From NCBI GenBank assembly GCA_013433145.1, contig CM024168.1, positions 13,005,868 to 13,069,867 of the forward strand: 64,000 nucleotides of DNA. The letters are read 5' to 3'. Of this stretch, positions 53,201 to 64,000 are shown piece by piece (positions within the stretch are counted from its first letter, which is position 1; each line of letters begins with the position of its first letter). The DNA is from Ascaris suum. Its lineage: Eukaryota; Nematoda; Chromadorea; Rhabditida; Ascarididae. Made by a program: the position numbers and the translations under genes. The notes beneath the pieces were generated by a model that had not been told where the DNA came from, did not search any database, and saw only the letters and a list, made by a program, of their open reading frames with translations.

Positions 53201-56200
53201 ATTTTCAGTGCATATACAAGTGAATAGAATAAGGACCGATTTCTAGGAAACTCTTCAGAGAACAGTTCGGTTCTATCTTCCATTTCAGTTTGGAAGTCTC
53301 AAGTCAAACTCAAAAATTGTTTAGGCCACTTTCGCTACTGTAACGAAAATGGTTTTGCAAGGACAAATTCAGTTATAGTTCTCTAAATACATTAAAAAGA
53401 AAGAAATAGTTGTTACGGAAATTTAAACACTGTTCCGTCCAAAAAATACAACAACGTAGAGTTGAAACGTTTTGGAGGCATAGCCAGCAAAATTATATGC
53501 TAGAATGGCGCATGAATAAGGCTTGAGGCAAAAAACACGAAAGACCTCGTGCGCGAAATGAGCGGCGATGGCCATTTCACGAGAAAATGCTTTCTTGCTC
53601 TATTCCCGTCTCTTACCTAGAATGCTGCGAAGAAAGGTTTAAAAAGCAGTCTCACATTTTACTCAGCGATTTCCCCACAATGAGTAAGCCTGCTCGAAAT
53701 GGACACTCGATATTAGCACCACGGGCGTCACGTGCTCTTAGATATTAAAACATTAAATGCAGTGTCGAGGTATTGGGAAGCGTCAAACTATGCGCGAACT
53801 TAAGCCGAAATCCAAAATTACCAGTCATCCATTCGGTGCACATTATTAATTCTCCTCTTTCAAATACGCGCTTTTCTTGCTCTCTCCCCGACCCCATTTA
53901 ATTACTTTCAGAGATATTATTTATTCTTTACAGTACATATTACCCTGTAGTTTAAAAAGATAATTTAGTATTTATTGGGATTAGCATGCATTTGATCACT
54001 TTTGCTGATTAGTGGAATGAATATGTTGCAATGAGCTGTGCTTACGTTACTTGATAAACGAAGCTGTTGAGTTAGGCGATGCTCATGCTTTTATAAACGT
54101 TGTTATATTGCTCATGAAATGCTCATGATCATCATAGGTTATTAGTAAATAAACTCTTTGATGAAATCAGTTATATTCATGTTTACTTCAAAGTAACAGC
54201 TAAATGAAATGTTCATTAAAAAACATCCGCTTCTCATCACCTGATGAACAAGTATCAGCGAAATTATCGAGAACTTCCTCAAACTTTTGAACTTCATAGA
54301 AATCATCAGACTAAGGTTTATACTGATATCCTCAAATCTGCTTTGCCTTCTGCCTAACAAATTTCTTCCCTGAGATATACTCATATACTAACAAATTCTT
54401 CCCCCCGCCGGCAAATAACCCACATGCGCTTATAATTGCTGCATTATTATCTTCGAGGAAAAAATCGCTTTTTTTCGAGTTTCTTTCGCACTGGATTCTT
54501 TGCGAGTTCAATCCTCAAATGCATGTTTATTTTTCTTCGACTTTGAAGTATGTTCTTTGGATTGCTTTTTGCTTTATCATTAACCTAAAGGTAGTTTGCA
54601 AGATAACTGTGTTCTATGTGATAAAAGGAAGTGAGGAGAGGGGTGGACGAATCAACCTTCAAAGTGCCATCGAATAATCCTAATCAGATCATTTAAGCCA
54701 AAAAAATCAATTGTGCGCCACGCCATCGTTACCGCTAAATATATGTTCAGAAATCATTTCTTCTCGCACGAGAAGAGAGAATTTCTTCAAGCCTTTGCTT
54801 CGTTTGGATTATAGGTGTTTTCCAGCGCTGATTCCTCCCCCCTCCTAAATCACATATTCTTAGCTTATATGCAGATCCTGCGCAGGTCCATACCGCGACT
54901 CGAACAAAGAAAGAAAGTGCGAAACGCACCCTTCCCCCATATTGCGTACTCCAAGAATGAGGCATCCTCGCATCACCTTATTTCATTTTCATATAAGGAA
55001 CTGAATTTAACTTCTTCAAGTCTCCGCAGTCGTTGGTTTGCAACGTTACCTACACAATGATCTTCACCTATACCTAATTCAACTCGTCATCTCTAACCGT
55101 TCTCATAGCAGAGCGCACGGGGATCAAAAGCTGCCACACATTCGAAGGGAATATTCCTTAAATCCAAAACAAGCTTTTGCCGAAAATTCCATAAAAGCTA
55201 CCTTAAGCATCGCAACTGGTCGGTTAACATTCAGCACAGAGTTGCATATCGCCTGTTTTTACACCGATTCTTTGAAATCACACGACATTCAACAACGTCC
55301 AACGTGGTTTACACGCCGTTGCTTGCAGCCGACTGCACACAGTGTATTTCTAACTGAATTCATTCTCGATGAATTTTACAAGCTAACTTTGGAAAATTAC
55401 TTCACAATTTTGAATAACAATATTCACAAAAATTCGTATTTCCTAAGGAACAAATTTCATTTCCTAAGCTCTTTATTCAAATAATGTCTATAGGCAGCCT
55501 CGACGCAAAGTCCTGTTTTCCACAGTGCTAGCTGGAAATGGTCACGTCATACTCACTCACGATATCACATGAGCACTTGATAGGGTAATGGAACAAAACG
55601 AGAAAAAATGTGGATGCAAAAATAAATCTCGAGTGTATGAAAACGACTCATACGAACAGTCAGCAAGGTCAACGATCGTCAATTGCAAAATCTTTTTCTA
55701 ATTCCCTATGATTTCACGGTATTTTCTGTTGAACTGCTCAAGCGACCCTATTTCGTGCCTTGATCGATTTTAGTTTCTGCGCAGCATCGGCCATAACATC
55801 GTGGACCCTCTAATGAACCTTCTCACTTTATGAATTTCAGAAAAGAAATACCCAACTAAAAACTCAACTAGAAAAGTAGAAGTGCTCAACAAAACATCTT
55901 TCTCAGCAACTTCCACAACCCTTTTCTTCACCATGAAACTTCTAATGCAAAGTCGAAAGGAACTTGAATGCAGCGCTTACATAAGACATGCTTATAAGCT
56001 GTGCCAAAAACAATTCAGCTCTTCGCACGATTACTTAAGGCCATAACTAAGCTATTTAAGTAATGAACAATCATTTGAACGAAGCCATAATCAACGAATC
56101 GAGGAATTTTTTATACGGTAGCCAACTTAGGCGCGTGTGCTGCGCATCCTGTGCACACACTTACGACATGGAACAAACGATCGCTTTGAAATTCAAAAAA

Positions 56201-56820
56201 TAAGTGGCTGCGATGTTGAAGGCAAACCTGAACGAGGATATTCCAGGGTTACTTTGAATAAATGACAGGAGTTTTTCACTGAAAAAAGTTGGGTGCATTT
56301 GGAACAAAACTGTGGAGTTCTTGTCATAGCTCAGGTATGACGTTTAATCGTAATCGTATCGAATTTGAAAAAATGCACCAGTTGAGTTTTTACAAAAGGC
56401 TTTAAAATATTGCCGAAAATACAAATGAAAACCATCATTCACTGCGCAGACGCCGCAACTGCCAGGCATATAAAATTTTCTAACGCTCAGCATTTATCAT
56501 CAAATCACGAACGCATAACCCAGACAGAATAAAAAATTGTTCTGGACAATATATCTTCTATACCATTTACGGCACCAGAAATGCGCCGTGCATTCTACTT
56601 TAAACGTTACTCTGATATATGACTACATAATTGAAATTCTCTGAGAAATCGAAATTTCCAGGTAACGCACTGCTTCCATCATTTCAGAATTAACAAAAAA
56701 CTGTGGACTTTGGATCAATCCTAAAGCTATAGTTACTTCAACGAGTTGGAGCGACAAACTTTGTTGATCCTGAAGGGCACGCTGAGCATGATTTCTCACC
56801 AGATCCGTCCTTCTTTGGAA
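50273..56820. other. anonymous noncoding DNA
   Basis: No recognisable gene. The longest frame is 148 codons (55038-55484 plus) but opens at TTG and shows no domain. Minor structures are a 9-bp-arm inverted repeat AATTCTCTA/TAGAGAATT at 53165-53203, repeated GCTCATG words at 54071-54130, and a direct repeat CTAACAAATT...CTTCCC at about 54354-54402. Confidence 0.55.
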
Positions 56821-56843
56821 GGGTGAGGGAAGACTGGGGAGGG
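56821..56843 (+). repeat. G-quadruplex-type motif
   Basis: GGG-TGA-GGG-AAGACT-GGGG-A-GGG fits four G-runs of at least three with loops of seven or fewer. GG-rich sequence continues to about 56850. Confidence 0.8.
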
Positions 56844-57873
56844 AGGTGGAGATGAGACTCCGATCAAACTCGGTTTACATATTGTACCATCCAGGGAGAC
56901 ATCTTTTTTTCTCGGGTTCCGCTGTAACCCCCTAAATCCGCTTTTTTATCTAAGCCTCGTTCGGCTTCACACTCAGAGTTCTCAAATTCAGCTCACTTTC
57001 TGATAAGCTGAATTAGCTTCGAGACTTTACAAAAAACTAGTGAGCAAGACACAATGATGAGCACAAATTTTACACAAGGTGGGCGTTGCAGTAATGCAAA
57101 TCGCAGGTACTTTAATGAATGTGGAGTACAGAAAAACTGAATGTGATTTACTATCTCGCTTGTTTACGACGTTTAAATCACTGTCAAGTGGTAACCTTGA
57201 GCAGCTCATGAGAGCTTCATAAGTTCTGAGCAACATTCAAGCGCTGGATTCGAACATTTAAGTAACGTGGCCTATTCAGCTGATTTTCGCAGCCAACTTA
57301 ATAAAAAACCATTACCGATATTTGCAACTAACAAAGATTTATGATTTAAATGCATGAAACTTTATGCGAATCACGCAGCATATACATTTCATGGTGTCGT
57401 GTTGCTTCATTTTAAGTGCCCTAGAAGTGAATAAACACGACCTGCAGCTTTTGTAAAATGAAATGCAGTTAAGAGAAGTGAGGTGAAATGGGGTGAGAAT
57501 ATTAGTGTTAATGGGAGCTGTGCACGTTGCAGACGTCGAACGTCCCACCTCATTCAGCTGGTGCTCTTGTGTTGCAAAATGCGGACTGAGCAGCTCAAAG
57601 TTAACAACACTTTGGCACACAATGCACTGCTCGCAGGCAGGCAGCCTACTCTTCACTCTAGCTTTAGAGTCCAACGACAGTGAATGCATTCAAATGCTCG
57701 GAAAGGAAAGAGAAAGCAATCTGTAAGCCGGATTAAAACATCCAATGTTTCGTTCTGAGTAATGAGAAGGGAACAGAAGGATTAGGATGATAGCTGGAAT
57801 AAATTCCTAGCTCAGTGATGAAAATTTAGAGGAGCGGTGACTATGAAGAAATCGTTTCTGTTTCAGAACAGTA
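56844..57873. other. anonymous noncoding DNA
   Basis: No recognisable gene. A 116-codon minus-strand frame (57339-57689) has no recognised domain. Confidence 0.6.
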
Positions 57874-57905
57874 CCCCGCCCCCCCCCCCGCACCGCCCCA
57901 TCCCC
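57874..57905 (-). repeat. poly-C/C-rich tract, G-quadruplex-type on the minus strand
   Basis: CCCC-G-eleven C-GCACCG-CCCC-AT-CCCC. The minus strand has four G-runs with short loops, and the plus strand has i-motif potential. Confidence 0.9.
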
Positions 57906-60415
57906 TAATCCTTCGTCTAGCACCCCGCCATAGTAGTTAAACAGCACTGCTTGCATGGTCCCTTCTAAATATCGTTGCTTGGCACTTGATGAAAAGTTGA
58001 CAGAAATACTTCTTGCTAGATCTTCTCCTGAGACAACTCTTTATTCGGGGCAACGCGTTAGGTAAAAAAAAAGAAAGGCGACACTAACTCTGCGTTCGTG
58101 CTTCCAAGAGCGAGAACGGAGTGGGAGAGCTGCAATGGTGGCTTATGTAAATTCTTAGTGCATCGAAGAACACAATGGCTGCGAAGAAATAAAACGCAAT
58201 TGCCATAAAATACATTGCTTGTTTGTTTCTCCATAGAACTCATGTTGTTTGTTGGTGCACGCGTCATGTCGATAGCAAAACACCGCTTATGCTCTGAAGC
58301 ATAGCTTTACCGTCATTATGGTTGAATACTTCATTTGCAGTTAGTGTCACCTATTTACGAGTTTGACGGACATTTTTTAAACCAAAAATCCTCTTTTGTA
58401 TAAGAAGTTTCTGAATGTTTGAATTACTTCATATCTGCTGAGGATGAGTGCATTGATTGCAAAATTATGTTCTAGCCTACCGATTCCCACGAACTAACAA
58501 TTACTGAGTGAAGTCTAGAGAACATTCAGAGCTAAGTGAGTGTGAGGAAATAGAAACGACGCAACCAATTGTGCATAAATGATATGTAGACTTACATCGA
58601 TCAAGCAACCTGCCACAAGTCAACATTACTAGCAGCACTGCACCTCCTATGCGTCTCCAGAAGATATCGGGCATTCCTGATTTGGGTCTACGCAAATTCA
58701 CGTTTACATTTATTTGGCAAACATCGGTCGCGGGTACCGCAAAAGCACAAGGAGACTGGCGATTTGAAAAGTTGACGTTATTGGCAGATAGAAACCAAGT
58801 GGTCATCTTCAAAAGTTCCTTTGTTTGTTCATCACTTACCATATAAGCACACATTTTGCTCGCTGATTTATTGGTCATCCACAGCAAAAGTTTTTGCGCT
58901 TTCAGAGAGGACTGCTTCTCGCATACGAGGACTCTTTCAACTCCTTTTATATTCTACATTTCCCAAAAAATTTTGCTGCCAACTTCAGCAACAAGTTCGA
59001 CGTCTCTTTCCTCACACTGCTCTGACATTCTAAGCGCACACCGGTCTCTTCACCACTTCCTAGACGTTAAGCAATGCAGAAAACGAGTGTTGAAAAAGAC
59101 CTGCGTAATTAGAGCAGGAGATCCGCTACACTGTAGGCGCGTGTTAACGTTTGTTACGTTGAAAGGGGCGTCTGGCTGGGTAACCGTCCACTTAAACTAT
59201 CTTTCGGTTTGCCACTGCCGCTGGCTACAACTGGCATAGAAACGAAATGAAGAGCATACGACTGTCACAAATGCCCATTCGTTACACGCAGAAGTGACAC
59301 GTTCCTGAGCGACTTTTTAATATTTTCAAGACTGCATGCACATGATGCAACAAATATCGGTGTGCGTAAGCATATGAAATGTGTTCTGCGGATAGCTGCC
59401 TTGAAAACGAAAATAATCCACTATTGGCCCGTTGAAGCATTCATTAAAATAAAAGACTTTTTTACGCATACAGTGCACCGAAACGCAGGTGGATTTGCAC
59501 AAAATAATTTCTCGGAAACCTCTTATATGGCAAGCATTACTATATCCATTCCCAGAAATTTTTCTGGAATGTTTAACATCTTTCTAGATATGAGCCTTCA
59601 AACCCTTGCATCACGAGGGATTTATTGGAATAGAGTGATAGGAGGTGAAACAATAATTCCAACTTCTTTTGTGATATGTTTCTAAACATGGTTAAGTGTA
59701 CCTTACCTGTGGGCGCGAAATTGCTTTGAAATTTCAAACATTTCTCAACGCCTTTGTGCGACAGTTGTGTGGGGATTACTTGGCCCTTAATTTTCTTCAA
59801 AGTATTATATTTTGCTTACTCCCACCGAAGTCGATTCACCTGTTTTTATGAGCAGTGCAAAACGAAACTTAGTTAGCTGCAAACCTGGCAAATTTTTTGG
59901 TTTCTTTGAACAACTATTAGATCTTTTGAAGGTGGATCGACATGAGTGTTGCATTAGAGGGCATTATATGGTGCACATTATGCGCGTTAAACTGACAATA
60001 GTGTGGTTTGGAATAAAGACACGGGATAGAAAAACAGGTCTGTACATTAAAAGACGCACAAGCACGACTTTGCAGATTTGCATATGCAAGTGCCATAACA
60101 CATTCTGCAAATGCAAAGTTGAAGAATTTTTTCAACTACGCTGTCGCATGGCATCAAAAAGGTGCTACAAACATTTTAGGCTAGGCGCAAGGAGGCTGAC
60201 CTAGTAACCTTGTTATTCACCGTCTCCGAAATTTATGGATCTGCAGTGCCGTTGATCTTTCAGCAAATTTTGTGCTTTGCTCTCCGCGCCCTCCTTTTCC
60301 TTGTCATGCAACGATATTGAACAATGGAGTAGCTTCAGTATTGCTTGTGGATAACAGCCTTCAAACAATTACTAGCACTTCACTCTAGCAACAACATAAT
60401 AGAATATTCACAGGT
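57906..60415. other. anonymous noncoding DNA with several 100-130 codon frames
   Basis: Frames of 107-130 codons lie at 58501-58887 (minus), 58856-59239, 59362-59685 and 59812-60204 (plus). The three plus-strand ones open at TTG or GTG, not ATG. None shows a recognisable domain, and neighbouring frames do not connect through good splice sites. I treat them as chance frames. Confidence 0.5.
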
Positions 60416-60990
60416 GTCAGAGATGCAACCAATGATATCAGTATCCACTAGTGATCACTGTGAGCAGACTGTTAAATATACTACGAAGCGACCGTGTTTC
60501 CAGTAGTGGCAGCAATCAGACTACGGCAAGGATGGTGATAATATGATACTCTCATTAAGCAGCAAATAGTGCTATAGCAAAATCGAGTAAGCGATATTAA
60601 TAGTGGTAGTAATGAGCATAGTATATGCTATCATTGCTTAAGTAATGCTTCCTCCTCATACCCAATTAATTTTGGTGGAGTCGGTAGTAAACAGTGCGAG
60701 ACGCTGCTCTATGTAGTATTTGATGCTGTCTTGAGTAGTTCTGGACGCAACCAGCTAACGCTCATATTTACAGTGCTAATTTCTACTGAGATTAATAACA
60801 ATGAATAAGGCTTCAGCTACCAAATCATCGCGGTGCTAATTGACTGTAATGGTGTTTTACAACGAGCGGTATTAAGTAATACTGGTAGCAATGTTTTAAA
60901 ATGTTAAGTGCCACCGTAGACATACTGCATTAGTAGCTGTTCGTATTATTGTTTGCACACGGCAATTTGAGATACTGGACCAAATAATAA
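60416..60990. repeat. cryptically simple region (degenerate GTA/AGT/CTA words)
   Basis: Words such as GTGGTAGTAATGAG, GTCGGTAGTAAAC, GTGCTAATT (twice), TACTGGTAGCAATG and AACGGTAGCTGC recur irregularly over about 570 bp. The pattern suggests a heavily mutated trinucleotide-like repeat without a clear unit. Confidence 0.35.
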
Positions 60991-61679
60991 TTAACAACGG
61001 TAGCTGCACTGATAAATCTAATTTGCACTCACGCCTGTTACTTAAAAAACATTGTGTCAGGTCATTCTGGCCGTGAAAATTTACGACTGTTTGGTTCGTA
61101 ATGAGAAGAAGATCCAGCGATCTCCAGATAGGGAACCCGAAAGTTCTCCGATAGGAAGGTAAAGGATAACGATCGTAGAGATCAGATGCATGCTACATTT
61201 CGCGTAACTGTTAACTTCATCAGTGCTCCTTCCAAGGCGTGTCAATGTGCTCCTGTTCTTATCAAAAAGGCTTTTTGCATCGTCCCGTTTTGATTACCAT
61301 AAAGATCACCATACTCACTTTTCGAAGCCTTTCATTTTGCTTGTTTTCATTCGCAAAATTCTTATCTTTTTTTCTAATGTCATGCAAAGTGATGGAGACC
61401 CTGCTGGGTGGCAAGGAACCAAAAACTAAAAGCTTACTGCTTACCTGATCGAATTAATGAAATATTAAATAAATCACTCCATGCAACATGAGATATTCGA
61501 AACATCTTACAGTGCTTTTTTTCCTCTCCATTATTCAGCTTGCTCACTTTAACTCTTGCAGTACTAGCATATTAATAAACTAAGCAATTTTCGACCCCAT
61601 GTGTCGTATCACAGAACATGAGTCGTTCATTCTGGTGGAATGAGATATAAATCGAAATGAGAAGCCCGCAAGCCATAAG
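60991..61679. other. anonymous noncoding DNA
   Basis: Nothing recognisable; two overlapping 68-69 codon frames near 61223-61448 have no domain. Confidence 0.6.
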
Positions 61680-61717
61680 CACATTACTCTCTATACAATT
61701 TTATAGAGAGTAATGTG
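61680..61717. repeat. perfect 16-bp-arm hairpin, 6-base loop
   Basis: CACATTACTCTCTATA (61680-61695) and TATAGAGAGTAATGTG (61702-61717) are exact reverse complements around CAATTT. One further G-T wobble pair extends it. It is longer than expected for a random hairpin but shorter than a typical microRNA precursor stem. Confidence 0.9.
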
Positions 61718-63391
61718 TATAGAGCAAAAAGCGACAATCACATGAGATTTGCATGGAATGGCAGTCTAATAATAAACGCAACGGAACACATACTAATTTA
61801 AGTGGAACGACTACGAGAGCACTCTCCCAAATGAGGCAGACAAAAACTGTCATTTTAACTCGTGAATATGACACCACAACAGTCAGCACTTCTCATTTGA
61901 AAAGTGAACGAAGGAGCTTTTAAATACTGATAGGTAGTATATAGAGTGGAGATCAAAGTGGTTTGCTTATTGCATCTTCAGTGTAATTTTCAACAATCAT
62001 TGGCGGCTAGAGGCCAATAGATTGTTTCCTTCTAAGTCTTGAGGTGCTTTTCTTTGAGAGGCAGCTGTCAATTTTAATTTTCCTCTTCATGAAACTCTGC
62101 AATGCTCGACTACTTGCATCATTTCGATTGCTTCATTTTTCATCCTCATTTCTTATTCGGATGGCAGGCCTAATTCTTCGTCGATTATCTGGTGCAGTTT
62201 TGGAACAACTGTCGTCGACATTCTGGTGATTTGTACGCACTTAATGGATCGTCGAAACTGGTTCGACGTCTACTGATTTTTGTAAGACAGCAATGTGATT
62301 TCCCTCAACACGTGATTTTTGTTTGGATCCGCAAGAACGTCCCGGTGGACCCTTTTTCAGTTCTAGTTAGGAATGTTTTGAGAAAATTTTTTGAAGATCA
62401 AGAAACAGAGTCAATTGGAAAGAATGCATGTGGTTTCCCTCCGCTATTCGTTGTTACAGCTCTCATTTATACAATATAGTGGTCGAAGACTGCGAGTCCA
62501 ATTTCTTCTGCTACCGTAATAAAGAAACCATTTCGAACGTTGCTAACATAGAGTAAATGTGCTAATCAATGACATCGCATTCAGTGGAAATTGTCTGCAA
62601 AAGAATAGCTTCTCATCCTGCCTGCTGAAAAATTAAAGAACGATCAGTGCAAACTTTATGCAAGCCTTTTTTAAATTTTCAAATGCCTATATATTCTGTC
62701 AAAGCTGGTGGTTCAAAGTCAAATACGGTCGCTCGCTGATATCCATTACCCTGATGAAATTATGTAATTCCAGGTTCAATGAATCTCGAACAGGAACTGC
62801 TGTGCAAACACACGCAGACAAGCACAGACGCAGCCCTAGACCATGGCCTCATCATAATGCGTCGTTGCAATTCTAAATTTCAAACTTACATCGAGTGTAA
62901 ACGATTTCAACTTACTCGGCATGAATAATGTGAGTACCAACGAGTACATCAAGTAGCGCACTTCCAAGATTACTTAGGCATTGTCAGTTTATCGAGTTGC
63001 TTCTATTGCGTTCAATTTTTATCAATCTAAATCATCGTTCTTTTCATCGCTTTTTTACAGCCATTAGAAATTAAGGCGTCCTTGTTGTATTTTTTCACAA
63101 CACAGTGAAATTCCAAGAACATTCCTGTACAATAGCTTGCTTCGGTTAAAACTGGTCACCAAAATTTCCAGGCTATCAGCACAAATTCCATAAACAAAAG
63201 CGCAAACGAATCTCTTCTGTTGAAACCTGCGAACATATTTTCAAACGCTTCGAAGCTGGTTTCCATGCACACTCACTTCAGCTGGATATTCAATGGGCCT
63301 GTGATGCTGCTGACTTCAGCCTTCTTTTGCAGAATGGTGCTCAAGGTATCTATATGGGAGAGTTGTCGTAAAGCTGTCAGATGGCTACTTG
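61718..63391. other. anonymous noncoding DNA
   Basis: No recognised gene. A 95-codon frame (62192-62479 plus) has no known domain. The last few hundred bases may belong to the reverse-transcriptase relic that follows. Confidence 0.5.
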
Positions 63392-63526
63392 AATGGGACA
63401 GTGTCTCCGATTGCAAGTGGTAAAATGTTTAGGTTCACCGACGATATACCACTCTTCTACAGCGTTTTTCCAGCTAGAGCGAAATTAGTAGGAGTCAGAA
63501 TCAGCGAGAATTTTAGTGCAATTTAA
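63392..63526 (+). pseudogene. possible non-LTR reverse-transcriptase relic
   Basis: A 44-codon plus-strand frame reads NGTVSPIASG, then FRFTDDIPLF, then VGVRISENFSAI before TAA. Non-LTR reverse transcriptases have QGD-x-[IV]-SP, later RFADDIVLF (the catalytic YADD-type box) and then a VGLKIN..KT motif. The order matches, and TDD in place of ADD keeps both aspartates. The expected 30-40 residues between SP and FADD and about 13 residues after it are missing, so large deletions would be needed. Upstream fingers motifs were not found. The window ends too soon for the RTE tail to be expected in full, and no WAGHV motif follows. This may be a chance match. Confidence 0.25.
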
Positions 63527-63858
63527 AGGCACCTTGGAAGGAAGCTCAAAAGGACCACCTTAACCATATCAGGAATGGCCAAAACAACTATCGAAAACAA
63601 ACCCCGGTTCATCGCTCCAGAGAGGAAACGAAACAACCGAAGTGAGTCGTTTGCAGGTATTCCTTACTGCTTCTACTCAAGCCTTTCCCTTCGTCACGCT
63701 GTAAACAAAACTTCACAGTAGTGTCCAACCAGCTAATATTGTAGCGATGCTAAAGAAAGTTTCGTGAAGCAAAATTGATTTTCTTCCTTAACGATGAGTA
63801 AGCAAAGAACACCCTGCAATCCATCCGAAATTACTAACCACTATATGTGTATAATTGA
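63527..63858. other. anonymous noncoding DNA
   Basis: Nothing recognisable apart from possible continuation of the retroelement relic. Confidence 0.55.
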
Positions 63859-63917
63859 CTATGCTGATGCTATTTTGCTATACTGGTATTATACTGATGA
63901 TATTCTATATTGATAAC
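63859..63917. repeat. degenerate 14-19 bp tandem repeat
   Basis: Units CTATGCTGATGCTAT, CTATACTGGTATTA, TACTGATGATATTC and TATATTGATAAC follow one another with a shared TA[CT]TG[AG]T core. The sequence character resembles the cryptically simple region near 60.4-61.0 kb. Confidence 0.5.
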
Positions 63918-64000
63918 CAAGTATACCTGCTGCTGAGCAGCAATACTACCCAAGAGACACAAACAAACTAATCAAGGTTGAGCTGCAAACTCAATGAAGC
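63918..64000. other. window end, anonymous
   Basis: CTG/CAG words (CTGCTGCTGAGCAGCA) near 63927-63943 form a small palindrome. Nothing else was seen. Confidence 0.5.

Noticed and set aside
55038..55484. 148-codon plus-strand open frame
   Set aside because: It opens at TTG, shows no recognisable domain and has a length expected by chance in a window of this size.
57240..57310. Minus-strand GTTCGAATCC, a perfect B-box-like word
   Set aside because: The nearest A-box-like sequence is too close and no cloverleaf stems form.
58501..60204. Series of 107-130 codon frames
   Set aside because: The plus-strand ones start at TTG or GTG; frames overlap on opposite strands and carry no family motif.

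Overview
The window looks like noncoding nuclear DNA from an invertebrate. Composition is AT-rich (roughly 38-40% GC by eye) with no visible CpG depletion, which argues against a vertebrate. Non-repeat open frames reach only about 150 codons, and several of the longest begin at TTG or GTG rather than ATG; that is about what chance gives in 64 kb of such DNA. A nematode fits best, possibly a strongylid/hookworm-like species. The supports are a decayed RTE-type non-LTR retrotransposon, short TTTCAG-like acceptors, and several long poly-G/poly-C homopolymers of the kind conspicuous in Caenorhabditis. This assignment is an inference and the species cannot be named from the sequence alone.

Layout. 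1-15.9 kb: anonymous DNA with a diverged 31-bp duplication (5947-6007), a tRNA-like minus-strand element (7761-7850) and a plus-strand cluster of short charged open segments that may be a dead coiled-coil gene (13266-14398). 15.9-30.4 kb: a GT-rich tract holding a hairpin of paired CACGTG boxes, a poly-C tract, a possible two-exon coiled-coil fragment on the minus strand (20595-20855), a poly-G/GA tract, a GT/CTGT microsatellite and an 11-bp perfect hairpin. 33.5-33.9 kb: the clearest fossil, the C-terminal tail of an RTE-like reverse transcriptase with in-frame stops. 36.4-36.5 kb: a 180-bp polypurine block. 44.3-50.3 kb: a GT/CTGT microsatellite, poly-C and poly-G tracts, a basic open segment of uncertain status, and a (TA)n array of about 260 bp that abuts a 78-bp imperfect palindrome. 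56.8-64 kb: two G-quadruplex-type tracts, a cryptically simple region, a perfect 16-bp-arm hairpin and a second, weaker reverse-transcriptase relic.

No rRNA, canonical tRNA, spliced-leader RNA, CRISPR array, operon or confidently identifiable protein-coding gene was seen, so there is no gene network to describe. The window is probably a large intergenic region or long intron. The most notable material is structural DNA: the TA array with its palindrome, the G/C homopolymers, the polypurine block and the hairpins. I found no convincing new biological system, and the candidate exons are given with low confidence.
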